Shown here: positions 1 through 4,825 of the stretch, piece by piece | Position numbering within the stretch: the stretch's first letter is position 1 | How the letters are laid out: every line of letters begins with the position of its first letter | IMG/VR virus record: IMGVR_UViG_3300043395_001088 | Span: 1 to 21,126 of that record | Direction: 5' to 3' (one strand) | From: a virus | DNA: 21,126 nucleotides | Made by a program: the position numbers and the translations under genes | The notes under the pieces: model-generated | Seen by the model: only the letters and a program-made list of their open reading frames with translations | Database searches by the model: none | What the model was told of the DNA's origin: nothing

Positions 1-110
1 GGCGCACCCTTTGAACCAGGCTTTCTCATCCTCTCTGGTGTCTTACCAGCAGCCTTTTGTTCTTTGATACGCTCTCGTTTGGCCCAAATGTTGGCGTACA
101 AGCCCTTCAT
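1..110 (-). CDS. Small basic phage protein, C-terminus cut by window edge
   Basis: The frame opens with ATG at 110 and reads about 36 codons without a stop to the left edge, so the gene is partial. The N-terminus begins MKGLYANIWAKRERIKEQ and continues with a Lys/Arg/Gly-rich stretch that includes RMRKPGSKGA. Its start overlaps the TGA of the preceding gene (ATGA arrangement), which supports translational coupling. From memory, small proteins beginning MKGLYANI and carrying KMRKPG-like motifs recur in environmental phages with unknown function. The strong positive charge would suit nucleic-acid binding or packaging, but that is only inference. Confidence 0.65.
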   Translation of the reverse strand, partial: MKGLYANIWAKRERIKEQKAAGKTPERMRKPGSKGA

Positions 111-265
111 TTTTTCATAGCCTTACGAGCTTGAGACAAACCAATTGCAACCGCTTGTTTCTGACTCTTGACAACAGGGCCACCCTTACCTGAGTGCAAT
201 TTGCCTTTGCCGTACTCTGTCATTACTTTGGACATTTTCTTTTCACCAGCTTTGGTCATCTTCAT
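107..265 (-). CDS. DUF6496-like small basic protein
   Basis: This is a 52-residue Lys-rich protein. It contains KVMTEYGKGKLHSGKGG at about residues 13-29 and then KSQKQAVAIGLSQARKA at about 33-49. This layout, a 'vm.eyk.GkL.SGsg' segment followed by 'RkQAiAIaLSeArka', is typical of the DUF6496 family of small proteins found in phages and bacteria; that is recalled, not searched. The function is unknown. The start codon overlaps the upstream stop (ATGA at 262-265), and the stop overlaps the next start in the same way at 107-110, so three tiny genes form one coupled run. Confidence 0.75.
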   Translation of the reverse strand: MKMTKAGEKKMSKVMTEYGKGKLHSGKGGPVVKSQKQAVAIGLSQARKAMKK

Positions 266-396
266 TTTTTGCCTTTCGGGTCAAAGAATTTATACGCAAC
301 AGACTCAAATCCTTTTTTAGCCGCTTCTTTTCTTGCTTTCTCGGCTAACTTTTTGGCTTGCTTTGGGTTCACAGGCTGGCTATTAGTCGTTCCCAT
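262..396 (-). CDS. Small Lys/Ala-rich hypothetical protein (44 aa)
   Basis: The gene encodes 44 residues starting MGTTNSQPVNPKQAKKLAEK and ending FDPKGKK. The middle (about residues 11-28) is a Lys/Ala/Glu-rich stretch that should form a charged helix. The start overlaps the end of the HiPIP-like gene by 14 bases, and the stop overlaps the next start (ATGA). I recognise no family. It is supported by its place in a continuous chain of overlapping genes and by a Shine-Dalgarno-like GGAGGAAG just upstream of the ATG. Confidence 0.6.
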   Translation of the reverse strand: MGTTNSQPVNPKQAKKLAEKARKEAAKKGFESVAYKFFDPKGKK

Positions 397-862
397 TTTC
401 TTCCTCCGTGTCGTTCATGTCAGATTCTTCAGTCACTGGGCCACCAACAATCCACGCTGCACAAGTACGCTTCGCTGCACACTTGAAGTGAAACAGATCA
501 CAATAACCTAGATCACCAGCATCAATCACATCCCACGCATCAGGCTCACCCACGCCTTTTGCAATGCAATCCAACATAGTCGGTGTTTGAATAAACGCTG
601 CACAGTTCCCGCAACGAGAACGCTTGGCTTGATCTGGTGACAGTCGCCAACCCTTTGATAATTCCCGCCAATACTCACTGTTCGGCTCATTAGGATTCAA
701 CGGGCCATAGTTGGCTTTGTCAATCGCCTTCTGACGATTCGCTAAATTTTCTTCAATGTCTTGAGTCGCTGTCGGACAAGCATCATTCATCTCTTCAGAT
801 TCTTTTTGCTCGTTCTTGATCTCAATCTCAATCTCAACCGCAGGGGCAAGTAGTCCAGCCAT
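383..862 (-). CDS. Cys-rich phage protein, HiPIP-like
   Basis: I place the start at the ATG at 862 (159 aa), because GGAG lies five bases upstream; the longer frame to 895 begins with TTG and runs through a terminator-like hairpin. The N-terminal ~60 residues are acidic and low in complexity (EIEIEIK, EESDMN-type runs). The C-terminal half carries six cysteines: C84 and C87 (CGNC), C99, C121 (GYCDLF), C128 and C134. The spacing C-x2-C, a third Cys, then G-Y-C resembles the four-cysteine cluster of high-potential iron-sulfur proteins, and such proteins are annotated this way in phages. A zinc-binding role is equally possible. The function in the phage is unknown. Confidence 0.65.
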   Translation of the reverse strand: MAGLLAPAVEIEIEIKNEQKESEEMNDACPTATQDIEENLANRQKAIDKANYGPLNPNEPNSEYWRELSKGWRLSPDQAKRSRCGNCAAFIQTPTMLDCIAKGVGEPDAWDVIDAGDLGYCDLFHFKCAAKRTCAAWIVGGPVTEESDMNDTEEENGND

Positions 863-870
863 GATCACTC

Positions 871-893
871 CAAAAAGAAGGGGGTTTCCCCCC
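871..893 (-). terminator. Rho-independent terminator-like hairpin between the Ref-like and HiPIP-like genes
   Basis: On the minus strand five or six G are followed by AAA, then five C, then TTCTTTTT. This is a short, very stable GC stem with a U-rich tail, the standard form of an intrinsic terminator. It lies in the only sizeable gap (863-948) of the leftward operon, directly before the GGAG of the next gene. It could end or attenuate transcription of the recombination genes, unless phage antitermination allows read-through. The three-base loop is tight. Confidence 0.6.
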
Positions 894-948
894 AACAGGG
901 GAAGGTTGCAACTGCGATGGTGGGAGAAATCACCAGAACGCCCCTGTC

Positions 949-1221
949 CTATGAATTCTCCCTCATTTCCAAGAGCCTTTCAATTGTTATGTTCAAAGCG
1001 TCAAGTTCATCCATTTTCTTGATTGCCCACATCCTTCGCTGTCCATGAATCCCAAGAGTCGGACTTCTGTGGCAATCTGGACATAACGCCACACAAGTGT
1101 ATTGACTTCCTTGCTTAACATGGTGCGCTTCACTTGGGCCTGGCTCATCACAAACCGAACAAGGTAATTCCTTAACTTGGGCTAGGTGTCTACGCTGTTT
1201 GTTGTTTAGTTTGTTAAACAT
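949..1221 (-). CDS. Ref-like HNH/zinc recombination nuclease
   Basis: This 90-residue protein has a clear His/Cys core: C21-x2-C24, then EAHHVKQGSQ (H33, H34), C43, C47, C50-H51 (LCPDCHR) and GIHGQRRMW (H59). This pattern matches the C-terminal nuclease domain of the Ref (recombination enhancement function) family and the related HNH-like phage proteins. In phage P1, Ref is a RecA-dependent endonuclease that boosts homologous recombination. Here the whole protein is about the size of the catalytic domain. It starts eight bases inside the preceding gene. Its neighbours RusA and NinB support a recombination role. The family call is firm; RecA dependence is inferred. Confidence 0.8.
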   Translation of the reverse strand: MFNKLNNKQRRHLAQVKELPCSVCDEPGPSEAHHVKQGSQYTCVALCPDCHRSPTLGIHGQRRMWAIKKMDELDALNITIERLLEMRENS

Positions 1222-1600
1222 ACAAATCTACCGCCTTCTTCAACATCTCAGGATCAACCTTGCCCCACTCGTCTTGACAAATTTGTAAAGCATTGTCAAT
1301 CGTGATCGCCCACTCTTTTTTCCATTTCCAATCTTTTGAACACTCAACGCAAATGTTAAGTGCGCTTTTGATTTTTCTGAACTCAGGTGAGTCAGTCTTT
1401 CCCATTTCTTCTAAACAGTGAGCAATGATGAAAATCGCCTTGGATGAAGTGAACATCTCTGATTGGCAATTCTCTCCTTCATCTAAGATCAAAAGACTGA
1501 TCCTGTGGTCGGTCATGGCTTCTTTGACTTTTTGTTTAGCAACTGCTCTTGCCACAGGGTTATAAACGACATTCTTTGGAACACGCCTAACGAACTTCAT
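1214..1600 (-). CDS. Hypothetical phage protein
   Basis: No family is recognised. With the start at ATG 1600 (MKFVRRVPKN, GAG a few bases upstream) the product is 128 residues; an in-frame ATG at 1615 would add five. The N-terminus is basic (about residues 1-30). The rest is mixed helical with Cys residues and Trp-rich KDWKWKKEWAI near residue 95, ending KKAVDLYV. It overlaps the NinB gene by 14 bases upstream and the Ref-like gene by eight bases downstream. Its position between two recombination genes suggests a DNA-metabolism or accessory role, but nothing in the sequence shows one. Confidence 0.75.
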   Translation of the reverse strand: MKFVRRVPKNVVYNPVARAVAKQKVKEAMTDHRISLLILDEGENCQSEMFTSSKAIFIIAHCLEEMGKTDSPEFRKIKSALNICVECSKDWKWKKEWAITIDNALQICQDEWGKVDPEMLKKAVDLYV

Positions 1601-2000
1601 CGATCTCGACCCCATTCGATGAACACCAAGCCATCAGCCACTCAGTAAACTCGCTTGCTTCTTCTTTTGTAAAGTTTCGTGTCTGGATGCCCAATTGCAC
1701 GACCCTTTGTCCATCAAGGCTAGGAACGACTTGACCAACCCTTCTATCGGTTTCCGCTGCCCAAGCATCAACAAGAAAGCGTTTCCAACTCTCCGTGTCC
1801 CACTTTGCACCCATGTGCTGTGCCTGTTTAGCAACTTGCCCGATGATTGAATGAAACATTGCGTTCTGGTCAATGCTTCTCTTTTCTTCTTTGATTGACA
1901 GGGTTAACACATGACCACCATTTAGCCTAGCCTTGATTCTTGGCATTAGGCTTGAGATCAACTCATGAGCCTGTTGGTAGTTGTGCAGTTTCCAATCCAT
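1587..2000 (-). CDS. ninB: NinB-type recombination mediator
   Basis: The 137-residue product has the size and signature of the lambda NinB (Orf) family: an N-terminal helix-strand region, then EEKRSIDQNAMFHSII at about 38-53 (family pattern 'k.RS.dQNak.h.ll.diA'), and SWKRFLVDAW at 71-80. In lambda, NinB/Orf binds single-stranded DNA and SSB and substitutes for host RecFOR in recombination. The gene begins where the RusA gene stops (TAATG). Pairing of ninB with rusA (the rap/rusA position) is typical of the lambdoid nin region. This family call is among the most secure in the left operon. Confidence 0.88.
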   Translation of the reverse strand: MDWKLHNYQQAHELISSLMPRIKARLNGGHVLTLSIKEEKRSIDQNAMFHSIIGQVAKQAQHMGAKWDTESWKRFLVDAWAAETDRRVGQVVPSLDGQRVVQLGIQTRNFTKEEASEFTEWLMAWCSSNGVEIDEVR

Positions 2001-2407
2001 TAAGCCTCCTTGATCAAAACATCAATGCCTGGCTTAACATCATACACTTTTGTTAAGTGCAACTCAACGATCTGCGAGTCATCTTTGTAAATCAGTCCGT
2101 TAAAGGCATCTGTAACGGCCTTACAAAGATTGTCTAGGTCTGGCTTCTTTGAAGGCCTCTCAGAACCGCTTAAACAGGCTTCTGTGCGCTTTTTTGAGTA
2201 TGACTGAGGCACACCCACACGGAAATACAAAAATGCCTCTAATGCCGTTTCTAAGGGTTCTTGACTTCCCATCGCTTGCATAGCGTAAACCCTAACTGCT
2301 TCTTCAAAGGTTTTTGTCTTTTTTGGGGTGTAAGTTCCGAATCGGCTCAGTCTTGGTCTGCCCTTTGGGATTGGTGCTATTGGAATGGAGAATTGAATCA
2401 TCATCAT
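2000..2407 (-). CDS. rusA: RusA family Holliday junction resolvase
   Basis: The 135-residue protein begins IQFSIPIAPIPKGRPR after three Met codons, as RusA proteins do ('f.ipG.P.pk.RPR'). It carries the catalytic block KKPDLDNLCKAVTDAFNG at 87-104, followed by YKDDSQIVE at 107-115. D90, D92 and the later D109/D110 are the expected metal-binding acids, and K96 matches the catalytic lysine. The enzyme cuts four-way junctions in recombination or before packaging. It is followed by ninB with a one-base stop/start overlap and preceded by a 55-aa gene whose TGA sits inside its first ATGs. The length is normal for the family. Confidence 0.92.
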   Translation of the reverse strand: MMMIQFSIPIAPIPKGRPRLSRFGTYTPKKTKTFEEAVRVYAMQAMGSQEPLETALEAFLYFRVGVPQSYSKKRTEACLSGSERPSKKPDLDNLCKAVTDAFNGLIYKDDSQIVELHLTKVYDVKPGIDVLIKEA

Positions 2408-2571
2408 GGATGCGCCTTAAACCAACTGATTCGCTTTCCAAAAAAATAAAGATAGAAGCCAAACCTGTCACGCCATTGCACATGAATATTAATTGGAGTT
2501 CCTCCTTCGTTAATTGAAAAACCCCAAAAACGAAAGTATGTAATTCCTGTCATGTGTTTATGTTTGCTCAT
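2404..2571 (-). CDS. Small aromatic-rich hypothetical protein (55 aa)
   Basis: This is a short gene. It starts at ATG 2571 with GGAG eight bases upstream and ends with a TGA inside the ATGATG of rusA. The protein begins MSKHKHMTGITYFRFWGFSI and is rich in Phe, Tyr and Trp, with VQWRDRFGFYLYFFGKR at about 31-47. The alternating aromatic/basic pattern suggests a small beta-sheet fold rather than a membrane helix. It overlaps the preceding gene by 14 bases. No family is recognised. Overlaps at both ends and a good ribosome site support expression. Confidence 0.65.
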   Translation of the reverse strand: MSKHKHMTGITYFRFWGFSINEGGTPINIHVQWRDRFGFYLYFFGKRISWFKAHP

Positions 2572-2785
2572 CTTTAATTCTCCTTAGAAAATCGTCTTTG
2601 AATCCTGTAAACAATCCTGATTGATCAGCGTCCAAGTCTTTGACTGTCCACCAAATCTGCTCTTTCCAGCCTGGGTTCTTCGCTAACCTCAAACAATGCT
2701 GCATCCATCTCTGATAGATCCCCTGTGATCCAGAGTGCTCTGGTGACTGTGAGCATGGAGTGGCATTGTCTTTCTTTGTGTTCAT
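2558..2785 (-). CDS. Hypothetical phage protein, downstream frame of a possible frameshifted gene
   Basis: The C-terminal two thirds (from about RWMQHCLRLAKNPGWKEQIW through DLDADQSGLFTGFKDDFLRR) reads like a conserved small phage protein: Trp-rich, then an 'LD.d.sGL..g..d.l' end. The N-terminus in this frame (Met, Thr/Ser/Cys/Pro-rich) looks unnatural, and ATG 2785 has no clear ribosome site. An overlapping frame (2625-2816) supplies a better N-terminus starting exactly at the previous gene's stop. I suspect the two are one gene separated by a +1 shift near 2715-2725, but list this frame as the more likely C-terminal product. Confidence 0.5.
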   Translation of the reverse strand: MNTKKDNATPCSQSPEHSGSQGIYQRWMQHCLRLAKNPGWKEQIWWTVKDLDADQSGLFTGFKDDFLRRIKDEQT

Positions 2786-2816
2786 CAAGGATTCGGTTTG
2801 CTTGGTTAATGTTCAT
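2625..2816 (-). CDS. Upstream frame of the possible frameshifted gene
   Basis: This frame starts with ATG at 2816, overlapping the TGA of the helicase-loader gene (ATGA), the usual junction in this operon. The first ~35 residues (NINQANRILDEHKERQCHS, then VTRALWITGDLS) look like a normal helical phage protein. Beyond about residue 36 the sequence becomes charged and unlike a folded domain (EEPRLERADLVDSQRLGR), while the overlapping frame becomes protein-like at the same place. It is either a separate 63-aa gene or the true N-terminal half of the gene ending at 2558. I favour the second reading. Confidence 0.45.
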   Translation of the reverse strand: MNINQANRILDEHKERQCHSMLTVTRALWITGDLSEMDAALFEVSEEPRLERADLVDSQRLGR

Positions 2817-3202
2817 TTTTTAAATTTTTCTCTAAGTATTCTTAACGCTGCTAGTCCAGCTTCTCGTTGTCGATCTGCTTCTTCAATTTCAGCCTGCGTC
2901 ATTTGTTTTTCAATCATTTTTACAGGCTTAACAGGAATCTGTGGGCCAGCATTGCAAAGATTCCTAAACTTGATCGCACTTGGGACAAACTCTCCATCTA
3001 GCTTGCTAATCGCATAGTCCATGCTTGGTTTGTATGTTAAGAATCGACCAAGTTGAGTTTTCCACTCTTGTCGAACAAAGTCTGGATCAATGCCATCAAA
3101 GTGACGATTGAAAGGTGCGCCAAAAATAGCCATCATCCGAGCAAAGATGTAATCAAGCCCTTCGTCTGGTTGGCAGAAATCAGCTTCCGAGTAACTTGAC
3201 AT
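2813..3202 (-). CDS. Lambda P-like replicative helicase loader
   Basis: I place the start at ATG 3202 because GGAGGTG lies about seven bases upstream; this gives 129 residues. The segment LDYIFARMMAIFGAPFNRHF at 16-35, followed by DPDFVRQEW and a stretch ending EFVPSAIKFRNLC at 71-83, fits the replication protein P family ('iF..l...yG..F...wgd....k..W...l' and 'P....F..lC'). P loads the host DnaB helicase at the phage origin. The C-terminal 30 residues are a charged coil (QAEIEEADRQREAGL). It follows a DUF1376 protein, the usual pairing with the origin-binding protein upstream. The start overlaps the end of that gene by 23 bases. Confidence 0.7.
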   Translation of the reverse strand: MSSYSEADFCQPDEGLDYIFARMMAIFGAPFNRHFDGIDPDFVRQEWKTQLGRFLTYKPSMDYAISKLDGEFVPSAIKFRNLCNAGPQIPVKPVKMIEKQMTQAEIEEADRQREAGLAALRILREKFKK

Positions 3203-3911
3203 TTGAGCCACCTCCGATAAGTCCACGTGTTAAGCCAGATATTACACGCTGATTCATCTGACCAGTCTGACTTAAGTTCTGTTGTTCAGGCTTGATCCAA
3301 TCTGCTTTAAATCCTCTCCAACCTCTAGCGACACATTCAATCAATGCTTGCTCAAGTGTCCAGTTAAGTTTATCTGCCTCTTTACGAATTTGATTAATAA
3401 CGACTTCCGATATGACCGCCCTAGATTTTTTACGCTGTTCAGTAAACGCTTTCCACACTTCTTCTGATACGCCTTCAGGCGCAACAACGACAGTTGTTCT
3501 TTTATTTGGTTCTTGGTTATTGGTTATTGGTTTATGGTTATTGGTTGCCATTGGGGTAGCATTAGGGGGGCTATTAGCCTCCCCATTGGGGGGGCTATCC
3601 AAACCCTTTGACCACCGAACATTTGCGCCCTTTTTTCCATCTTCTGAGAACTTTCGATACTTGGCAATTTCCTTGTCAGCTCTTGGATGAATATAGCCAT
3701 GCTCGGTGCTTACAAAAAACTCGTCAAGAATTGACAAGACTTCTTGCTCATAATCCCTCATGCCAATCTGACGAGCGATATCTCGTTGCTTGATCGGTAA
3801 TTCATGAAGGTAGTAGTAGTCAAGCAATCGTCTAAACGCCAAGTCCTCAATGAGCGATAGATGATGCGTGTGACTTTTATAGTCACCTATATGAAATTGG
3901 TAAAAGTGCAT
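3180..3911 (-). CDS. DUF1376 (YdaU-type) phage replication initiation protein
   Basis: I choose ATG 3911 (MHFYQFHIGDYKSHTHHLSL, AGGA five bases upstream), giving 243 residues. The N-terminal ~85 residues are a clear DUF1376 domain: 'fhiGdY...T.hLs..E..aYrrLLd.yY....Pi..d...ia.....' with RRLLDYYYLHELPI at about 27-40. A Pro/Asn/Thr-rich linker follows (about 115-150). The C-terminal third has EEVWKAFTEQRKKSRA and EQALIECVARGWRGFKADW, a helical replisome-type module. The protein is the probable origin-binding or initiator factor, acting with the P-like loader that overlaps it downstream. The linker DNA contains runs of TTGGTTATTGG-like repeats (3508-3545), which could be the origin region. Confidence 0.8.
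   Translation of the reverse strand: MHFYQFHIGDYKSHTHHLSLIEDLAFRRLLDYYYLHELPIKQRDIARQIGMRDYEQEVLSILDEFFVSTEHGYIHPRADKEIAKYRKFSEDGKKGANVRWSKGLDSPPNGEANSPPNATPMATNNHKPITNNQEPNKRTTVVVAPEGVSEEVWKAFTEQRKKSRAVISEVVINQIRKEADKLNWTLEQALIECVARGWRGFKADWIKPEQQNLSQTGQMNQRVISGLTRGLIGGGSNVKLLGS
3505..3550. repeat. Short AT-rich direct repeats inside the DUF1376 gene; possible origin iterons
   Basis: On the plus strand the sequence repeats TTGGTTATTGG-like words several times (gttcTTGGTTATTGGTTATTGG..., then ATGGTTATTGG). These encode an Asn/Pro-rich linker (NNHKPITNNQ). In lambda the origin iterons lie inside the O gene, also in its linker-coding part. The position in the middle of the initiator gene therefore makes a replication origin plausible. 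Low-complexity linker coding explains the repeats equally well. Confidence 0.4.
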
Positions 3912-4014
3912 ACTTTTCCTCGCAACCCTCCAGAAGGAAACATGGGCAGGTGGGAGGTTCACTTTTCGGTGCGCTCATGACTTCGCACCTAGCCCTGTTT
4001 CACACAATCTTACA

Positions 4015-4164
4015 TCAAAAACAATTTGTGTTGCAACTTCCACCAAAACAACAGGTCGTGCAAGTCACCATGCGCCCTTGGTAGGTGTAAGTGCTGGTGG
4101 TGCAGTTAGCCCACACGCTTGTTGATACCACGGCAATCAACCAGGCTGCGATTAGTTTTTTCAT
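4015..4164 (-). CDS. Secreted Cys-rich mini-protein (49 aa)
   Basis: The start at 4164 overlaps the stop of the Cro-like gene (ATGA). Residues 1-19 form a textbook signal peptide: MKK, a hydrophobic core LIAAWLIAVVSTSV, and the cleavage pattern VWA-N. The predicted mature part is only about 30 residues with six cysteines: one near its start, then the cluster MVTCTTCCFGGSCNTNCF at the C-terminus. A protein like this should be exported and disulfide-bonded in the periplasm. I recall similar CTTCC...C..CF mini-proteins in phages, with no known function. Its place directly behind an immediate-early regulator suggests early expression. Superinfection exclusion or modulation of host envelope proteins is speculation. 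Confidence 0.72.
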   Translation of the reverse strand: MKKLIAAWLIAVVSTSVWANCTTSTYTYQGRMVTCTTCCFGGSCNTNCF

Positions 4165-4337
4165 TCGGTTTCTCCAGTTTTAACATCTTGGGTCTGTTGC
4201 TCCCTGATTTTTCGCAGTTGTTCAGCCCTGTCCTTAGGCATCTCTTTCCACTGCGTAACAGCAGATCGAGTGACACCTAACAGGCTTGCAAGTTTACTTT
4301 TGTTTCCAGCAAATGCGATTGCTTCCTCTAAAGTCAT
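4161..4337 (-). CDS. P22 Cro-like HTH transcription regulator
   Basis: I start at ATG 4337 (58 aa) with AGGAG six bases upstream; the open frame upstream runs through the promoter and operators. Residues 1-34 read MTLEEAIAFAG, then KSKLASLLGVTRSAVTQW at 13-30, then KEMP: a helix-turn-helix with the 'LA..LGvtr.aVsqW...iP..ra..l' pattern of the P22 Cro/YdaS group. The C-terminus is short and charged. It is the first gene leftward from the divergent control region, so it probably binds the nearby CTTAACA sites and represses one or both early promoters. No CI-type repressor is present in the window. Confidence 0.82.
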   Translation of the reverse strand: MTLEEAIAFAGNKSKLASLLGVTRSAVTQWKEMPKDRAEQLRKIREQQTQDVKTGETE

Positions 4338-4359
4338 GATGACTCCTTTCAGTTTAGCC

Positions 4360-4388
4360 ATCTTAACAGAGTATCTTAACAACAACAA
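4360..4388 (-). promoter_or_regulatory. Leftward early promoter (sigma70-like)
   Basis: On the minus strand a -35 box TTGTTG (4388-4383) is followed by a 17-bp spacer and a -10 box TAAGAT (4365-4360). Transcription would start near 4353, just before the AAAGGAG ribosome site and the ATG at 4337 of the Cro-like gene. Both operator copies at 4362-4368 and 4375-4381 lie in the spacer/-10 region, so a bound regulator would block polymerase. Confidence 0.6.
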
Positions 4389-4403
4389 ATAAGGGTAAGT
4401 CCC

Positions 4404-4433
4404 TAGACAAAGTGTTAAGTAGTTTGTTAAGAT
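4404..4433 (+). promoter_or_regulatory. Rightward early promoter (sigma70-like)
   Basis: On the plus strand TAGACA (4404-4409) matches the -35 consensus in five of six bases. An 18-bp spacer leads to TAAGAT (4428-4433) as -10. It would drive the rightward operon starting at 4479 with a leader of about 39 bases. Its -10 box is identical to the leftward promoter's and overlaps the outer operator, giving a near-symmetrical control region. Confidence 0.6.
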
Positions 4434-4467
4434 GGCGTCAATGTTTAGCAAACGCTGAACAGATCAA

Positions 4468-4483
4468 GGAGTCTTAACATGAA
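4468..4483 (+). promoter_or_regulatory. Ribosome site identical to the one at 4734-4749
   Basis: The 16 bases GGAGTCTTAACATGAA around the start codon of the 4479 gene recur exactly at 4734-4749 around the start of the membrane peptide gene. They combine a strong Shine-Dalgarno site with the CTTAACA motif of the operator array. This is either a duplication of a translation initiation region or a shared regulatory site. Confidence 0.55.
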
Positions 4484-4706
4484 CATCAGATCGCAACTTT
4501 CTAGGAGTGTCCAAATGGACTTCTCAGTTATCCCCTTTGATTTCGCCTCTACCGAGGTTCGCATCCAAGCAAATACCAAGTCTGCCAAAGACTTCTTTGC
4601 TAACAAGTTTGGCATTGGATGCGTCAGCATCAATGTCCCCAAGTCTGTCGCCCAAAACGCTCTCGACAAAATCGAGGCAGAGGGTTTCTCTGTTAACCTT
4701 ATCTAA
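4479..4706 (+). CDS. Hypothetical protein, first gene of rightward operon
   Basis: The 75-residue product starts at ATG 4479 with GGAG eight bases upstream (a second Met is at residue 13). From about residue 14 it reads DFSVIPFDFASTEVRI, then SAKDFFANKFGIGCVSINVP and a C-terminal helix QNALDKIEAEGFSVN. This looks like a compact alpha/beta fold with an N-terminal tail. I recall similar 'f....VRI......FF....G.G...i.vp.s' proteins in phages but no function. It is the first rightward early gene, so it should be made immediately on infection. Its ribosome site contains an operator-like CTTAACA. Confidence 0.75.
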   Translation: MNIRSQLSRSVQMDFSVIPFDFASTEVRIQANTKSAKDFFANKFGIGCVSINVPKSVAQNALDKIEAEGFSVNLI

Positions 4707-4710
4707 ACAT

Positions 4711-4728
4711 AAGCCACTTAGGTGGCTT
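4711..4728 (+). terminator. Terminator/attenuator-like hairpin after first rightward gene
   Basis: AAGCCAC and GTGGCTT form a perfect 7-bp stem with a TTAG loop, five bases after the stop of the first rightward gene. Only a short TTTAA follows, so termination would be weak. It may attenuate the operon or protect the 3' end of the first transcript. Confidence 0.45.
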
Positions 4729-4744
4729 TAACTGGAGTCTTAAC

Positions 4745-4825
4745 ATGAAGCAAGAAATCATTTACGCAGTCATCACCATCGTGACCTTTGCCTATATTGG
4801 CGTTCTTCTGGCATGGAGAGGGTAA
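4745..4825 (+). CDS. Tiny single-span membrane peptide (26 aa)
   Basis: The frame encodes MKQEIIYAVITIVTFAYIGV and then LLAWRG before TAA. It is a single hydrophobic helix of about 20 residues with a charged N-terminus and a WRG end. It has a full GGAG ribosome site, and its stop overlaps the next gene's start (TAATG), which argues for real translation. Peptides of this kind insert in the inner membrane. Its role is unknown; it could modulate a host membrane protein or simply couple translation to the next gene. Confidence 0.6.
   Translation: MKQEIIYAVITIVTFAYIGVLLAWRG

Larger units (their letters stand above)
4359..4434. promoter_or_regulatory. Operator array: two inverted pairs of CTTAACA/TGTTAAG
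   Basis: Four copies of the same 7-mer sit between the divergent promoters: CTTAACA at 4362-4368 and 4375-4381, and its complement TGTTAAG at 4413-4419 and 4425-4431. Each pair is spaced 12-13 bp, and the pairs face each other. The outer copies extend to CATCTTAACA and TGTTAAGATG, a perfect 10-base inverted match. With one extra base each site is close to the palindrome TSTTAASA. The likely ligand is the Cro-like protein encoded at 4161-4337; a host or off-window repressor cannot be excluded. Confidence 0.72.

Noticed and set aside
194-511. Plus-strand open frame of 105 codons over the left-edge genes
   Set aside because: It is antisense to three overlapping, recognisable minus-strand genes and reads as a low-quality Phe/Leu/Ser-rich translation.
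3883-3978. 31-codon minus-strand frame beginning MSAPKSEPPTCPC, overlapping the start of the DUF1376 gene
   Set aside because: It has only a distant AGGTG as ribosome site and overlaps a well-supported start; composition shows no clear protein character. It could be a leader peptide, but I cannot support it.
3999-4042. Possible extra leftward promoter (TTGCAA, 18 bp, TAAGAT ending at 4007) before the DUF1376 gene
   Set aside because: The -35 is only a partial match and the element lies mostly inside the Cys-rich protein gene; the strong early promoter at 4360-4388 already serves the operon.
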